Position numbers and translations under genes: made by a program. This document shows positions 45,340 through 58,926 of a stretch of 64,000 nt of DNA, piece after piece. This stretch comes from Brassica napus (Eukaryota > Streptophyta > Magnoliopsida > Brassicales > Brassicaceae): the NCBI RefSeq assembly GCF_020379485.1, contig NC_063452.1:60099338-60163337 (forward strand), written 5' to 3'. The notes under the pieces were generated by a model. It did not search any database. It was not told the DNA's origin and worked only from the letters and a program-made list of their open reading frames with translations. How positions within the stretch are numbered: position 1 is the first letter of the stretch; the number at the start of each line of letters is the position of its first letter.

Positions 45340-48300
45340 ATCTTTATTCATAACATAGAGGTTCTTTATATATGAGATTACACCGTCATAGATAAATGGA
45401 AAGATTACAAATCATAATCTCTTGGTTATGAGTCATCCACAATCTGGTTCATAACACTCCTCCTTGGATGCCATAACCATTTATAGTTTGTAATGTGCTT
45501 TAATGTTGCCTCGTTAAACCCTTACCAGGAAAATCCAATTGAGACAAAATCATGGTGAAGGAAAAAGAGTACAACACACATTACTCCTCCTGATTTGGAC
45601 ATTACAGAAGGTCCTTTGGACCTCTCCAATTTTCTGCAATCCGTGGGTGATGAAGATCTTGGGCAGAATATGCTTTTCGTCCTCGAACATGATAGTTGTT
45701 TCTTCTTTACCATCGGCCATGCCACAATCTGATTGAACATATTGAGTCATCGACCTCAAATACACACACACGAAATCTTGGATGATGTTGCTGTGACATG
45801 CGTGTACCACCATGCGTAAAACATAACTTGTCTGAAAACAAATCAACAAAACCAAATAACCCCTCTTTGGACTGGTTAGTATAAAATAAACTAAAATCAA
45901 ACGCTTCTTCATCGTCCTTCTTATGGACCAATCAGATCAGTGTCTAAAACAAGACTTCTGCATCGTCCATCTCAGGACTAAATGGACTTCTTTATCGTCC
46001 ACCTTTGGACTGAATGGATCAGTGTCCAAAACAAGTGATCTCACGTCCATGTACTAGATAATGGGTGAGACTCGTCCATATTAAATCTCTTGAATACCCT
46101 TTTCTGTATATATTATTTGATACACAAGGATTTCATTGTTGATGTACTCAAGCTGTAATCCCAAACAAAACTTTATTTTCCAAGATCTTTCATCTCAAAC
46201 TATTTCTTGAGATATTCAACTGTTTGGGAAATTGTATCCAGAGGTTCCTAGGATATTCAGATCATATACTTTGATGATTATCAATATTGTTCTCGAGAAC
46301 TTGTTGTACTTTCAGCTCAATACCCTCTAGTACTTTCATTATCCAGTGGACCATATAAATATGCAGTCACTACATCAACTTGCTGCAAGTCTAATTTTCT
46401 CTCTAATATAGCCAGACTTATGAGAAATCTAAAAGTAGTTGTATCCACCACATGGGAGTATGTCTCCTCATAATCTATTACTGGTCTTTAGGCCTGAGCA
46501 TAAAATCCGGAACCCGAAATCCGAACCGAACCCGAACCGAAAAACCCGACCCGTTATCCGACCCGAAACGTAAAAATACCCGAACGGATCTTGTAGGGTG
46601 GTACAAAAATATCCGAACCCGAAGTGTTATTAACCGAACCCGAACAGGTAACCCGAAAAATCCAAAATTAATAGTTAATATAAATATTTTGAAATATATA
46701 TAAGTATTCCAATTATTAAATTCAATATTTGTGGTAATATTATATATAATAATAAATATTAAAATTCTAATAAATGCCTTAAGTACACAATTAGTTATAA
46801 ATAAGTATTTTATAATTTGCTCATTGAAATAAAAAGTCTATTCTCTATAAGGCAATACATATTGTTTACAAATGATGTTTGTTTTCATGCTTGATTTAGC
46901 ATTTTATTGTTATTTTATCAATTTTATATGTAATAGGTTAATTTTTATTTAATTTATATGTTTTTCTATATGTTTTACTTCAAAAATTTTGTTTTTTACT
47001 TTGGTTATATCCGAACCGAACCGATATAACCCGAATCCGTACGATATATGATTACTTTATGGGTTTTATGATGCAATACAATTTTGAACCGAACCCGAAG
47101 TGTTATTATCCGAACCCGACCCGTACTAATAAAATTTTAGTATGGGACCTAGAAGCGTAAACCCGAAAATCCGAAAACCCAAAAAACCCGACCCGAATGC
47201 CAACGGATACCCAAATGCCCATGCCTACTGGTCTTTGTGAGAATCCTTGTGCAACATCAGCATTATATCTCACGATTTCTATTCCTCACAAGACCCATTT
47301 ATATCCACTGGTTTTAATATCATATGGCGTCTTAATCATATGGCCAAATACGCATTTCTTCCTTAAACTATTTAACCCCACGTTTCCATTCAATCCAATC
47401 TGTTCTACGAGTGCGCACTCTTATATTGACGTGAGTTCATGATCCTCGCTTATATTCATAAATTCAAGTGCTACCTTGTATGCAAATAAATCATCTTATG
47501 TCGACATTCCTTATTGGTTCCATTATGTTCCAGACATGATATAATCGATTGAGATTCATTATTAACAGGACCTTTATAACTTTGCAGCTTGGCGTCCCAA
47601 GCTACATTGTTTGGTACCTGTACCTTAGAGTCGGCCGGCCTTATCTCCATGTCTGGGATGGTTTCCTTAGTAACCTCGGATTTGGATTTTGATTATCATT
47701 CTCTGCACCTTTCTTTTGTTTCCGAGGATTCTTATCTTTTGGAACCTATTTGGTCTACCACGTTTCATACGTTGTCTAGACTCTGTAGCAACTTGACTGT
47801 GTCTCTTCTTGGACATCAAATTGGTTGGTGCTTTACAAGCTGGTTTATATATGACTTAGTCATTCTTTTTCGGGTCAGCAAATGTGTCTGACATTTGATT
47901 AGCTAGCTTTGTAAATGTATAATCTTTGGACGTCTATTTCACATTCTTTAGTCTGAGGATCTTGCCAAGACATTGATGGTTGATTCCATTCGATTTGTTT
48001 TATCATTCTTTTACCAGCTTTATTATTTTTTTCTCCTCCTGGTCTTAAAATAATCTGTGTACCTGGCCTCAAATATAATCACCCATAGTTGGCTCAAAGT
48101 ACTTTATTATTGTGGGAGAATCATATCCAACATATATCCTCATCCTCCTTTTGAGGTCTCATCTTAGTTCTCTGTGGTGGAGCAATTAGTACATAGACAG
48201 CACATCCAAATATCTTATGATGGAGTATGTCTGACTCTTGACCCGTTAATAATTGTGATAGGGGATATCTATGCTCACTAAATGGCCTGATGCGTATTAG

Positions 48301-48931
48301 CTTAGGTGCATGTAAATTTCGTGTGGCCCAAGCTGTGAATGAGAGTTTTGACCTCGTAAGTTATGGTCTATCAATCAGCTATTTGCGGTTTAAAAGATTT
48401 CGGCCAAGCCGTTCTTGGTATGGACATGTATCACAGAACTGTCCACACTTACCCCCATGGACGTACCATAATCATTTAAACGCTTGAGACATGTATTCAC
48501 CAGTATTATCTAGACATATAGTCTTTATTTATGAAAAAGTAACTCGTAGTCGTTTTACTGGTGATGGCCTAATGAGTTTTCCTTGTGTACATGCTACACA
48601 CGTGAGATTCTTTGGGATAACTCTTCTTATCTTTTAATGTGTGCCTTTTGAATATCAATTTTCGCATCATGTTTCGACCAGGATGGCCAATCCGGTCGTG
48701 CCATAAAGTGTATATTTTCGCAGGCTTTTAGCCTCTATCATACTAATATAGTCTTTAGGACTTATTATGGCCTTGGGTGTTTTTATACATATATCTGAAG
48801 GAACTCTTTGTTTCCTTCGCCCATTGTTTCAATATGGAAATATTCATTCTTATATCTTTAAAACTCAATAGGCTGCTCTTGCTCTTAGAGGTGAGTGAAT
48901 ACAAGGCATCACTGATTTCTAGATGCATATC
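45340..48931 (-). mobile_element. Decayed Ty1/copia retrotransposon
   Basis: No frame is intact, but pieces translate on the minus strand into copia Pol: near 48660-48720 a GAG-pre-integrase-like stretch (LGHPGRNMM region), near 47250-48500 integrase remnants, and near 46150-46480 reverse transcriptase blocks (VIDYEETYSPV-like, then a YLYGPLD-type patch). The 3' side (45340-45600) carries ACTCCTCCTTGGATGCCAT, a familiar plant copia 3' sequence, and the order along minus is integrase before RT, as in copia. Full of stops and frameshifts. It is interrupted by a MITE (46490-47226) and cut by element B at 48932. Confidence 0.65.
46490..47226. mobile_element. TIR element with CCGAACCCGAA repeats, 10-bp TSD
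   Basis: The TSD ACTGGTCTTT is at 46480-46489 and 47227-47236. The ends are inverted: left AGGCCTGAGCAT; reverse of the right AGGCATGGGCAT. Both ends hold clusters of CCGAACCCGAACCG-like pentamer-rich repeats; the middle is AT-rich and non-coding. The 9-10-bp TSD suggests a Mutator-type MITE, though the family is not certain. It sits inside the copia remnant, so it is younger. Confidence 0.75.
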
Positions 48932-50327
48932 TGATATCTTGCATATTTACATTGTTTTATCCATTTATTCATGTGCATTTTCATCATATAGATAAGGATT
49001 TAGCCATGTCTAGGTTGCATTTTGCATACATATGTCTCTATTAGGTATTGGAGTACCACATGGAGTTCCTGGAGACATTTGGGTGCATTTGGAGCTCAAG
49101 GGAGGTGATTAGAGTGATCTTTGGACGAGCACTGTCTGGAGCGACTTCCCGGAGCGACCACATGAAATCGCTGTGACACACATCCCGGAGCGACCTGGCC
49201 AGAGCGACATGGAGAGGTCGCTCGCGTTTCTATCGCGAGACACCCCTCTCAGAGCGACTTGCCAGAGCGACGCTCCGAGGTCGCTCGCGTTTCCATGGCG
49301 AGACAACACAAAACGAAGCTCGGAGCGACCTCTCAGAGCGACCCACTGAGGTCGCTCCCGAAGGCCGGAGTAACTTGTCGGAGCGACATGCCGAGGTCGC
49401 TCCGCATCTATTTGCCTGTCGAACTCATATTTTTCTAAGGGCCTTTTGGTCATTTCATTATGCACGTTTTACATTGCCAAAAAACCTAAGTTAAGTACTT
49501 TTGTAAGCCATTGGAGGCGGAGAATCTTTTTTCTAGAAAACAACTAGTAAAACTTCTTTTGATTCAGATTTCATTGCTTTTATCTTGTGTTCTTGTTGAT
49601 TTCTTATCTATTCCTCTACATGATTAATCTGAAATCCAATATGGGTTTAAGGGAATCATGGAGATTAGTGAGTAATCACCTTTTGAATTCATGGGTTAGG
49701 GAGATCAAGGGTGATTAGGTTAGTTCTAGGATGTTTTAGTGTAGATCATTCTTGTTCCTTGCTAGTAGAGTATTCATAATGCATCTTCTGAGTTGGCCAC
49801 TCAAAAGTTGATCAATAGGCATTTCCCACTCAAAAGGTGTTTGATGAAATGCCTGAGACAACTCTCCTAGGCTTTTAGTATACTTTGCCAAAGACATTTG
49901 TTGTTAAATGTGCTAAGATAGCTAATAGACTTGTTAGTAATGATTGATTTCACATTATTCAACCAAAGACATTTGATGTTTGAGATATGTTAGCAAATGA
50001 GCATTCATCTAGACATAGAGCTTGCTTAGAATTGTGTCTAGGCTTAAGGTCGATAGTTTGATTGATCATTTGCCATCTTTAGTTCGATACTTGATCACCC
50101 AAGGTCTAATCCCTATGCCCATGAGTTCTCTTTTCCCTTAGTTAGAAAGTATCATTCTGTAATTGCTTTCTAGTATTAGTAGTAGTTTAAAACCCATCTA
50201 AATCATTGGTTGCACTTAGATTAAGTGAGTACTTGCATTCTCGGTGCTTTGATATCCCTCAGAACTGGTTCGACAATCTTTTATACTACATCATTTGTCT
50301 TAGGAGCCTTGAAAACTCCTAACATCA
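48932..50327 (+). repeat. LTR element B, 5' LTR
   Basis: 1,396 bp, with the GC-rich GAGCGACC array at 49138-49400. Ends three bases before the PBS. Confidence 0.9.
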
Positions 50328-50330
50328 AAT

Positions 50331-50343
50331 TGGCGCCGTTGCC
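50331..50343 (+). other. Primer-binding site of element B
   Basis: TGGCGCCGTTGCC, identical to that of element A. Confidence 0.8.
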
Positions 50344-50456
50344 AAATTCTGAGTAGATTTCAACATTGAGATTTAGTCACTTGCTTGAGACTAAATCATT
50401 TTTAATTTCTTTTGTGACTGATTCTCCTTCTTCACCTCCCTTTAACTTTCAGGTGT

Positions 50457-52907
50457 ATGAACTTGAGGAGCAGGGGTCCGTCAAACCTAGTTCCAAGAGT
50501 TGCAGATATCAGAGCTTTAGAGAGAGAGTGTGCTAGAGCGAGAAGAGAAGAAGAGCAACATGCTCACTTGCAGAGATTGGATATTGATATGGCAGATCAA
50601 CCGCAAGGGCCAGAACACCCACAACGAGCAGGTCGACCCATTGGTACCTATGATCGTCCAAACATCATTGGTCAGAGGTTGGGTATCCGCGCTCCACCAG
50701 TGGAAGCCAACAACTTTGAGGTCAAACCAGGACTCCTCAACGTGATCGAGAACAACAAGTATCATGGCTTGCCTGTAGAGGACCCTTTTGATCACTTGGA
50801 CAAGTTTGACAGCTACTGCGGATTGTCAAAAACCAAAGGAGTGTCCGAAGACGCCTTCAAGCTCAAGCTATTCCCTTTCTCTTTGGGGGATAAGGCACGC
50901 CAGTGGGAGAAGACTATACCCAGTGAATCCATCACTACTTGGGATGAGTGCAAGAGAGCATTCTTGGAGAAATTCTTCTCATCCTCAAGAACTACTAAGT
51001 TGAGAAATGAGATCTCCAGTTTCCAACAGAAGAACTTGGAAGGATTCAGTGAAGCCTGGGACAGATTCAAAGGCTATCAAACCAAATGCCCACATTATGG
51101 TTTCTCTAAGGAGAGCTTGCTCAGTACCTTCTACAGAGGTGTCCTTCCTAAGTACAGAGCCAGATTGGATACAGCTAGCAATGGGTTCTTCTTGGGAAGA
51201 ACTGAAGATGATGCAGAAGAGCTGGTTGACAACATGATGAAGAGTGATGCAGTCTACAGTGCAGACCACGACAGAGGCAGTAGGGGTGATGATAAGCAGA
51301 CGAGGAAAGAGATCAAAGCTTTGGAAGACAAGATCGACCTACTCATTGCTGAAAAAGCCACCCAAGAGCAGCTGAAGTTTGTTGGTAACTCCAAGCAGGA
51401 AGATCCACCTGTTGTCCATGAGGTTGAGGGTTTCGAAGGTCAGGAAGAGCTGTGTTTCATCAACAACAATGGTAGCTGGTACAAAAAAGAGCTCAACTAT
51501 CAGTACAACAACTACCAACAGAAATCCTATCCCAACAACCAACAGAGTGGTTATCCGCTTAGAAACAACCAGCAAGTCAGCTATCAGCCCCAGCAAAACC
51601 CCTCGTCTGGTTCCTCTGCTCCTCAAGAGAGCAGCACTGATACCTTACTGAAACAAATCTTGGAGTCTCAGACTAGAAGTGAGAAGCATGTTGGTTATGA
51701 GTTGAAGAACCTTCATTCCAAGATTGATGGGAGCTACAATGAGATCAACAACAAATTCTCACATCTTGCTTCTACAGTCAAGAATTTAGAGAATCAGTTT
51801 GCTTCCATGAACACTCACCAGAATCGCCGGCAAGGATCTCTACCTGGAAAATCTGACCAAAACCCCAAGGAGGCCAAAGCTATCACCCTTAGGAGTGGTA
51901 AGCAGTTACCTCCCACAACCCTCACCAGGGATGCTGAGAAACAAGGTGAGGGGGTTGCCATCAACATAGATGATGAAGTGGTGATTGTTGATGAGAAAAT
52001 CAATGATGAAATCTTGGAGAAGATTGTGGAAGCAAAAGGTAAAGGAATGGTTGGGGAAGAGAAGAAAACAGTGAAAGATGGTGAAGTTGTTGCTCCAGCA
52101 AGTGAGAATTCTTTTGTTCCTCCTCCCTATGAATCCAAACTACCATTCCCTGGTATATTCAAGAGGTAGCTGCTAGAGAAGTACAAGGCTCTGTTTGAGA
52201 AACAAATGAGTGAAGCTCAGGTTGCAATGCCCATCATCGATGCTTTCATGTTGATTCCTCAATACAACAAGTTCCTGAAAGATGTTGTAGCTGCAAAGAA
52301 GAAGGAGATGGAAGGCATGATGATTCTTACCCATGAGTGCAGTACTATCATCCAGAGGCTTGATGTTCCAGAGAAGTTAGAGGATCCAGGATGCTTCACA
52401 CCACCTTATGCTCTTGGACCTATGGTATTTGAGAAATGTCTCTGCGATTTGGGAGCTAGTGTCAGCTTGATGCCTTTGTCTGTTGCAAAGAAGCTTGGAT
52501 TCACTCAATACAAGAAGTATAGAATCTCTCTGGTGTTAGCTGATCGTTCAGTGAAGTATCATGTGTGCATCTTAGAGGACCTCCCTGTGAAGATTGGAAG
52601 GTATGAGATACCTACATATTTTGTGGTGCTTGAGATGGGTGAGGAGGCTCAAGACCCATTGATTCTAGGAAGGTCATTCTTAGCTACAGCAAGAGCTATT
52701 GTTAATGTGAAGGAAGGCACGATTGATCTCCATTTGGGTAAAGGGAACATCCTCCACTTTGACATTAAGGGGAAAATGAGAAAACCAACTGTGTTCGGGA
52801 AAGCCTTCTACATTGAAGAGATGGGCACTCCTGCTGATGAGCACCTTGAAGAGTTACCACCTGAGGACGACGAGGAGGGAGCATCTCCCTCTACTCATTC
52901 CCCATAG
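50457..52907 (+). pseudogene. Gag-protease polyprotein of element B, broken by one in-frame TAG
   Basis: Starts ATG AAC TTG AGG (MNLRSRGPSNLVPRVADIRA). The Gag domain (FKLKLFPFSLGDKARQWEKT, WDECKRAFLEKFFSSSRTTK, FSEAWDRFKGY, about residues 140-270) is close to that of element A, as is the Gln/Asn-rich middle. A TAG at 52167-52169 interrupts the frame after PFPGIFKR; the same frame reopens at once and runs to 52907. The second part begins LLEKYKALFEKQMSEAQVAM and contains a retropepsin-like site with CDLGASVSLMP, where the usual Asp-Thr/Ser-Gly is Asp-Leu-Gly as in many Athila-type elements, then DPLILGRSFLATA. A leaky stop is possible but the context is not the classic CARYYA readthrough signal. 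Confidence 0.85.
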
Positions 52908-54405
52908 AAGGTAACCCACCACACTCCCTTGTATATACCATTTCGTTTTTGCATATTAGTTTTCTCTTTTTGGGTATCTCTCTCTCCTTGACAACACAGA
53001 GACTGTGTAATTTAAGTTTGGGGGAGGTACCAAGAATTTGATCATGTTTGCTTTGATTTTGTTTCATTGAGTCATGCATTTCATACCTATTTGCATATAA
53101 AAAAAAATCATTTAGTTTGCATCATTTGCATTTCTAGGAGAGTCTAGAACATATCGGTTGTATTCACTTGCATTGGGAGCAATGATTTTAAATGCCTTGT
53201 AAAGAACACTACTTTGCACCTGAGTAGCTTATGCACCTCTCAAAAATACTTGTATGCTTCGAGCCTTGAAAACTCTTCATGAAACTTGTTGATTGCTGAA
53301 ACTCAGTCTTTGAAGCCAACTACAACCTTATTTGAACTGAACGAACTTAATGCATCTTGCTCATGGTCCCTTGTGTACTGAATCATGGATATACACACTT
53401 GAGTTGTCACATTCTTTATGCCAATCTTTTTGACAACCTCTAGTGGTAGACCTATCCCCAATATCCCTTCCTCCGTTTAAGCCTTCATTGATTGATGAGT
53501 GAGGCCTTTTTCGAAAATTCTTACATGCACATAATGTTGAGAGTATCGGGAACGACAATACTTGATCTTCATTCTTGCTAGATTAGGCACATTATTTTCT
53601 AGCCATAGGATGGGGGTGAGTGTTGTAAAGTTTGATTTGGGAGTATGAGAAAGTTGAAGGAAAAGAGTGAACTCTTGTGCTTAATTGACTAGTCTTTATG
53701 GGATAAGTAGAGAAACTTCTAGCTCAATTTGTGAAAAGTCTTGGCCCCCAAACAAAAACAAAACAAAAAAAAAAGGAGAAAGAATAAAAAAAAGGGGCTA
53801 GCAAAATTAGTATGAGCTAAGAGGTGTTCAAAAAGTGTAAGAAATCCCTTGTAAAAAAAAGAGTTTTATGTTGGGAAATGCTTTTGAAGTCCTTGGGTGA
53901 GAGATGTGAGTTGGGTTTGGAATGGGGAAATGAATGTGTATCATATATGTTTGGGAAAAAGGTAGAACAATGGAGATTGAGCATTGTATGCATGAGTTGA
54001 TCCCTTTCTTAGATATATTATGTGCAATGTCAAGGCTACTTGTTTTGAGAGTATACCACCTTAAATATCATATATCTTGAACCCCTAGACTCACTTGATT
54101 AAAAAGCCTCCCCTTACCCAAATGATTTGGACCAATTGACCATTTGCAAGAATTCACTTGATGTTATGCTTAATGAACTTGAGAGTTGGCTGATTTGCAT
54201 GTGTGAATGCATGATGATGAGTGTAGGGATGAAAAGAGTTGAGATAGGCCTAGAGAAGCTAGAGTATAATAAGAGAGGGTGTACTAATGCTGAATTTAGA
54301 TGTTGATTTGAGTGCTTTGTGTGTTTCTTTTGGCTATGAGCTCCCACCTTCAAACCTCTCTCCCTATGAGTTCTAGAAAGTTCACTTGAGGACAAGTAAA
54401 AAAAT
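52908..54405 (+). other. Element B 3' non-coding region
   Basis: Collinear with 17505-19018 of element A on the other strand. Includes an internal AAGTTTGGGGGAG (53014-53026), a match to the terminal PPT. No frame of note. Confidence 0.6.
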
Positions 54406-54418
54406 AAGTTTGGGGGAG
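54406..54418 (+). other. Polypurine tract of element B
   Basis: AAGTTTGGGGGAG, one base before the 3' LTR. Confidence 0.8.
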
Positions 54419-54419
54419 T

Positions 54420-55668
54420 TGATATATTGCATATTTACATTGTTTTATCCATTTATTCATGTGCATTTTCATCATATAGATTAGGATTTAGCCATGTCTA
54501 GGTTGCATTTTGCATACATATGTCTCTATTAGGTATTGGAGTACCACATGGAGTTCCTGGAGACATTTGGGTGCATTTGGAGCTCAAGAGAGGTGATTAG
54601 AGTGATCTTTGGACGAGCACTGCCTGGAGCGACTTCCCGGAGCGACCACATGAAGTCGCTGTGACAAACATCCCGGAGCGAACTGGCCAGAGCGACATGG
54701 AGAGGTCGCTCGCGTTTCTATCGCGAGACACCCCTCTCAGAGCGACTTACCAGAGCGACGCTCCGAGGTCGCTCGCGTTTCCATGGCGAGACGACACAAA
54801 ACGAAGCCTGGAGCGACCTCTCAGAGCAACCCACTGAGGTCGCTTCCGAAGGCCGGAGCGACTTGTCGGAGCGACTTGTCGGAGCGACATGCCGAGGTCG
54901 CTCCGCGTCTATTTGCCTGTCGAACTCATGTTTTTCTAAGGGGCTTTTGGTCATTTCATTATGCACGTTTTACATTGCCAAAAAACCTAAGTTAAGTACT
55001 TTTGTAAGCCATTGGAGGCGCATAATCTTTTTTCTAGAGAACAACTAGTAAAACTTCTTTTGATTCAGATTTCATTGATTTCATCTTGTGTTCTTGTTGA
55101 TTTCTTATCTATTCCTCTACATGATTAATCTGAAATCCAATATGGGTTTAAGAGGAATCATGGAGATTAATGAGTAATCACCTTTTGAATTCATGGGTTA
55201 GGGAGATCAAGGGTGATTAGGTTAGTTCTAGGATGTTTTAGTGTAGATCATTCTTGTTCCTTGCTAGTAGAGTATTCATAATGCATCTTCTGAGTTGGCC
55301 ACTCAAAAGTTGATCAAGAGGCATTTCCCACCCAAAAGGTGTTTGATGAAATGCCTGAGACAACTCTCCTAGGCTTTTAATATATTTTGCCAAAGACATT
55401 TGTTGTTAAAGGTGCTAAGATAGCTAATGGACTTGTTAGTAATGATTGATTTCACATTATTCAACCAAAGACATTTGATGTTTGAGATATGTTAGCAAAT
55501 GAGCATTCATCTAGACATAGAGCTTACTTAGAATTGTGTCTAGGCTTAAGGTCGATAGTTTGATTGATCATTTGCCATCCTTAGTTCGATACTTGATCAC
55601 CCAAGGTCTAATCCATATGCCCATGAGTTCTCTTTTCCCTTAGTCAGAAAGTATCATTCTGTAATTGC
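54420..55668 (+). repeat. LTR element B, truncated 3' LTR
   Basis: 1,249 bp matching 48932-50166, then a break at GTAATTGC into sequence belonging to LTR element C. The GC-rich array is at 54629-54905. Confidence 0.9.
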
Positions 55669-56331
55669 ACCCTCACCTTAGCTGGATCTCTAGGATTCGA
55701 AGACTCTGAACATCCTTGCGTTTTCTGGTGAAGAACTCTTTAGCTCCTCCTCATTTGATCCCTCTTCTCAAACTTCTCTCTCTACAAACTCGTTCTTGCT
55801 CTGACTTCTCTCTAAATCTAGTTTTCTTGGTTGTGTAAAAAAATGAGAGCTCAAAGGGTCCTTATATAGGATTTCTTAAGCTTTCTCACCAAGCCGGACA
55901 CTTAATGCCAGTTTTCTTATTTGGCTTGGTCAAAGATCACCATCAATGGCATGATCTGATTCTTTCCTTAGATGACTCCTGCCGATCCGACCTTCCTTTT
56001 GTATTATCCTGCAATTGTGGCTAGTCAAACTTTCTTTACTTGGAAACCGCATTATCCAACATCTGAACATTCTTTAACTGGTCTTGCGGTCTTGATTTCT
56101 CCGTATGTTTGCTCTGATTGTTCCATGATCGGTTTACCATCGCTCAACCCATTCTGAATATTTCCCACGGGTTCACTGAAGATCCGGTACTTAGTTAAAA
56201 ATACATTTATTCTTGCAATCTTCACGAATATAAGTGTCACCACACTTAGAAAAATAGACTCCCTGTTGATTTAAACCTCTCACGATTTATTTCCTTCAAA
56301 TTTAAATATACTCCTGGAGCGGGTCGTTACA
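55669..56331 (-). repeat. LTR element C, truncated 3' LTR
   Basis: Matches 60264-60926 with few differences (CCTCACCTTAGCTGGATCTC through GGGTCGTTACA/GGGTCATTACA). About 1.3 kb of the LTR is missing. Confidence 0.88.
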
Positions 56332-58926
56332 ACTCTTCCCCACTTAAAATAATTTCGTCCTTGAATTTTATCTCGACCAACTGCCAAATAAACAGAAACT
56401 GAACTAATCCGGACTCGCTGCATGTATTTTGCTTCCACGCTCACTAACCGCTTATTGCATCAAATCTTTATATTTCCTCCATTTAACTTTGGTCCAACAC
56501 TATTGGTCTGACTGAAAAACTTTGACACTCGAGTCACCTATAATAATGCAATGGAATATGCTACGACAAATGCTTCTTCTAGGTTGCATCATGGATCCCA
56601 AAAATGCAGGGCCGACACATTCTCTGGGCGGATATGGTCGCTTGTCAATCAGCTTGATCATCTGATTTCTCACTCTATGCACTCCAATTATCTGAACCAC
56701 CCTTGATTAACAACATTTTCAGCACTGACTGCAATCCTTTTGTTCCACGACCGTCAAGACAACTACGCGATATCACATTCATAAAATAACTAATTCTCGT
56801 CTTTGATGCATCCATGCAGAAGTATTCTTAACTAGACTTCACTAACACCAACATACCCAAATTAACTCTTTCTGAACCACAAATCCTTCATTTCCGTATG
56901 TCATCCACCATACCTCACATAATTTGGCGTCAAACCATTGAATGGTTGAACCAACTTGCATATCATTTCACATTGAAGTTTAACCAATACCTCTCTGCTC
57001 GAATTCTGCTTCTGTGATGGTCCTAAGAATAAGTTGTACTTGTTCTCGACCATCTTCTCCGTTCTTATGGTTGATACTTTTGAAATATTGAATTGCTTCT
57101 TCAGTTTTCTGAGCTACCATCTTTCCTTCTTTCCGTTACGCAACCCTAATATTTGTCCGATCCATGTTAACACGACATCCAACCAGTCAATTCCAAGAGC
57201 TTCATTGAACCATTTATCTAGTAGCAAGATCAAACCATTAAACTTATCTGCTCTTTCCAGCATCATTAGAACATCTTGATAAATCACATGCAACTTGAAA
57301 ATCTCCAACTCTGATCTCTTCCTTGAACTCATTCTTATGCGACCGACAACTTCCTGCCACACAAGGAATGCGACTTCTATAGTCGAACAAGGTTTGGCTT
57401 TCACCACCACACCACTAACAAGTGGATCAACTACGTCCTTGCGTCCAGCTTGTGTATTCAGACTAAATCAGATTACCATCGACTCCATTTGCTTACTGTC
57501 CGTCGATTCCTCTTGATCTTTCGCTCAGTTCCAGTCAACGCTCCAGAACACCATATATCTGATTGATCCTTCCTCCGTATCGTATAGACAGTACCGAAGT
57601 ACAGTTCCAATCGCACTCCATTGTTGTTCCTATGTCGTACTGCGGATACTAGTCTCGTCTAAGACCACAGGCCGTCAGACAAGACTCATGATCCCTCATC
57701 AGACCTGCGGTATGCATCAGCATCGTCAGGTATACCTTGCGATCCAACAGTACATGGTTCCACCATGCGCAGATTAAGCCGGTACATCCTTATCCATGGT
57801 TCGCGCTTGTTTCAGCTACCATGGCTAGAGACGGATCGGTTCTTCCTAGTACCCGCTCGCTCCGTATCTTCGAACTAGAACCCGACACATCTCAGACAAT
57901 CAGTAAGACCACCGCTGAACTCTAGGGTAGTCGGAGAAAGGATCCGATCAGTCCTCCTTGTCGATCTCAGTCCCTCTCTGTCCGTTTCTCCCTTTCTCTC
58001 TCGGTTTTTCTCTATTTTCTGTCCAGTGTCGTCTCCTCCTTTCTGATCCGCGGGAATCCCATCAAAAAGGGCAGTTGGCGATTAGGTAACTGTTCCATAA
58101 CTGCTTGGCAGTTCCAGACCCATAAACCGTCCCAGTCAGTTAAGTAGTTCAATAATCACCCAGAACAGTCTTGTATCTACTTTGGTAACTTTTTAGTAAC
58201 CACTCGGTAACCGTCAGATAATTGTTCCCACTGTTTTACTTAGCTTAAACGTATACCAGTCAGTTCGTACATAAACTAACTTTTCTTGAAAGACAAATCT
58301 GACTGCTTGTCTGAATCCGACCAGTTCAGTCCGACAAGCTAAACTGATATGTCTGGTCCCACAGTATTGTCGTAATCCGACCAGTACTATCCAGACGACA
58401 TGTCATGCGTGTCAGGTTCGACTGATCAGTCAAACTAACACTCGGCCTTGGACTGATCCAGCTCAGGCTGCGGGATGGGGATGCTATAAGCTCAGTCAGT
58501 AACCATCAATCCATGCCGACTATTGCTTCGTACATTCTATCATCGTATCTACTCATTCCTTAACGTTACATATCTTGATCCATCACGCACGACTTAAAGC
58601 ATATTACCTTTGTCGACTGAACCAACCTCATACCTTCCTAGTCTCCCCTTTGAAATGTCCGACAGTCGACACTTTGTATCCTTCATAAGACTTAAGTTAG
58701 TTTACACTAACTTCTTGCAAACTATTTAACATAATTTTGCTTAGCCATTTACTAAGCAGTTCAATCATAAACACATACCAAGAAATACCTTAGCAAAATC
58801 ATAACATACATCCTTCGCACGAGACATAGACCATCGGTTCCTTTCCACCCTTACCCACAAATCTCATTTTCGAAAAAGAGCCAGCCAGGACAGAACTGGC
58901 TGGCCAACCCCGCTCTGATACCAAAT
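56332..58926 (-). other. Interior of element C
   Basis: Holds the PPT at its left edge and the PBS at its right edge. Between them only short frames; the longest (57114-57410, minus, 98 residues) has no motif I recognise. A GC-richer tract (57540-57970) and a stretch with repeated CCGACCAGT/GTCAGT words (58100-58450) are present. Confidence 0.5.
58913..58924 (-). other. Primer-binding site of element C
   Basis: TGGTATCAGAGC on the minus strand, three bases inside the LTR end; complementary to the 3' end of initiator tRNA-Met. Confidence 0.85.

Larger units (their letters stand above)
48932..55668 (+). mobile_element. LTR retrotransposon B: sister of A, 3' LTR truncated
   Basis: The left LTR (48932-50327) begins TGATATCTTGCAT and ends CTAACATCA. 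Then come PBS TGGCGCCGTTGCC (50331-50343), gag-protease (50457-52907, one in-frame TAG), 1.5 kb non-coding with an internal PPT-like motif, the PPT (54406-54418), and a right LTR (54420-55668) that stops about 161 bp short of the end of its partner. No RT or integrase. Same family architecture as A but opposite strand. The TSD cannot be checked because the right end is lost. Confidence 0.9.

Noticed and set aside
57114..57410. 98-residue frame in element C
   Set aside because: No motif, no homologue recognised, and neighbours in the element are non-coding.
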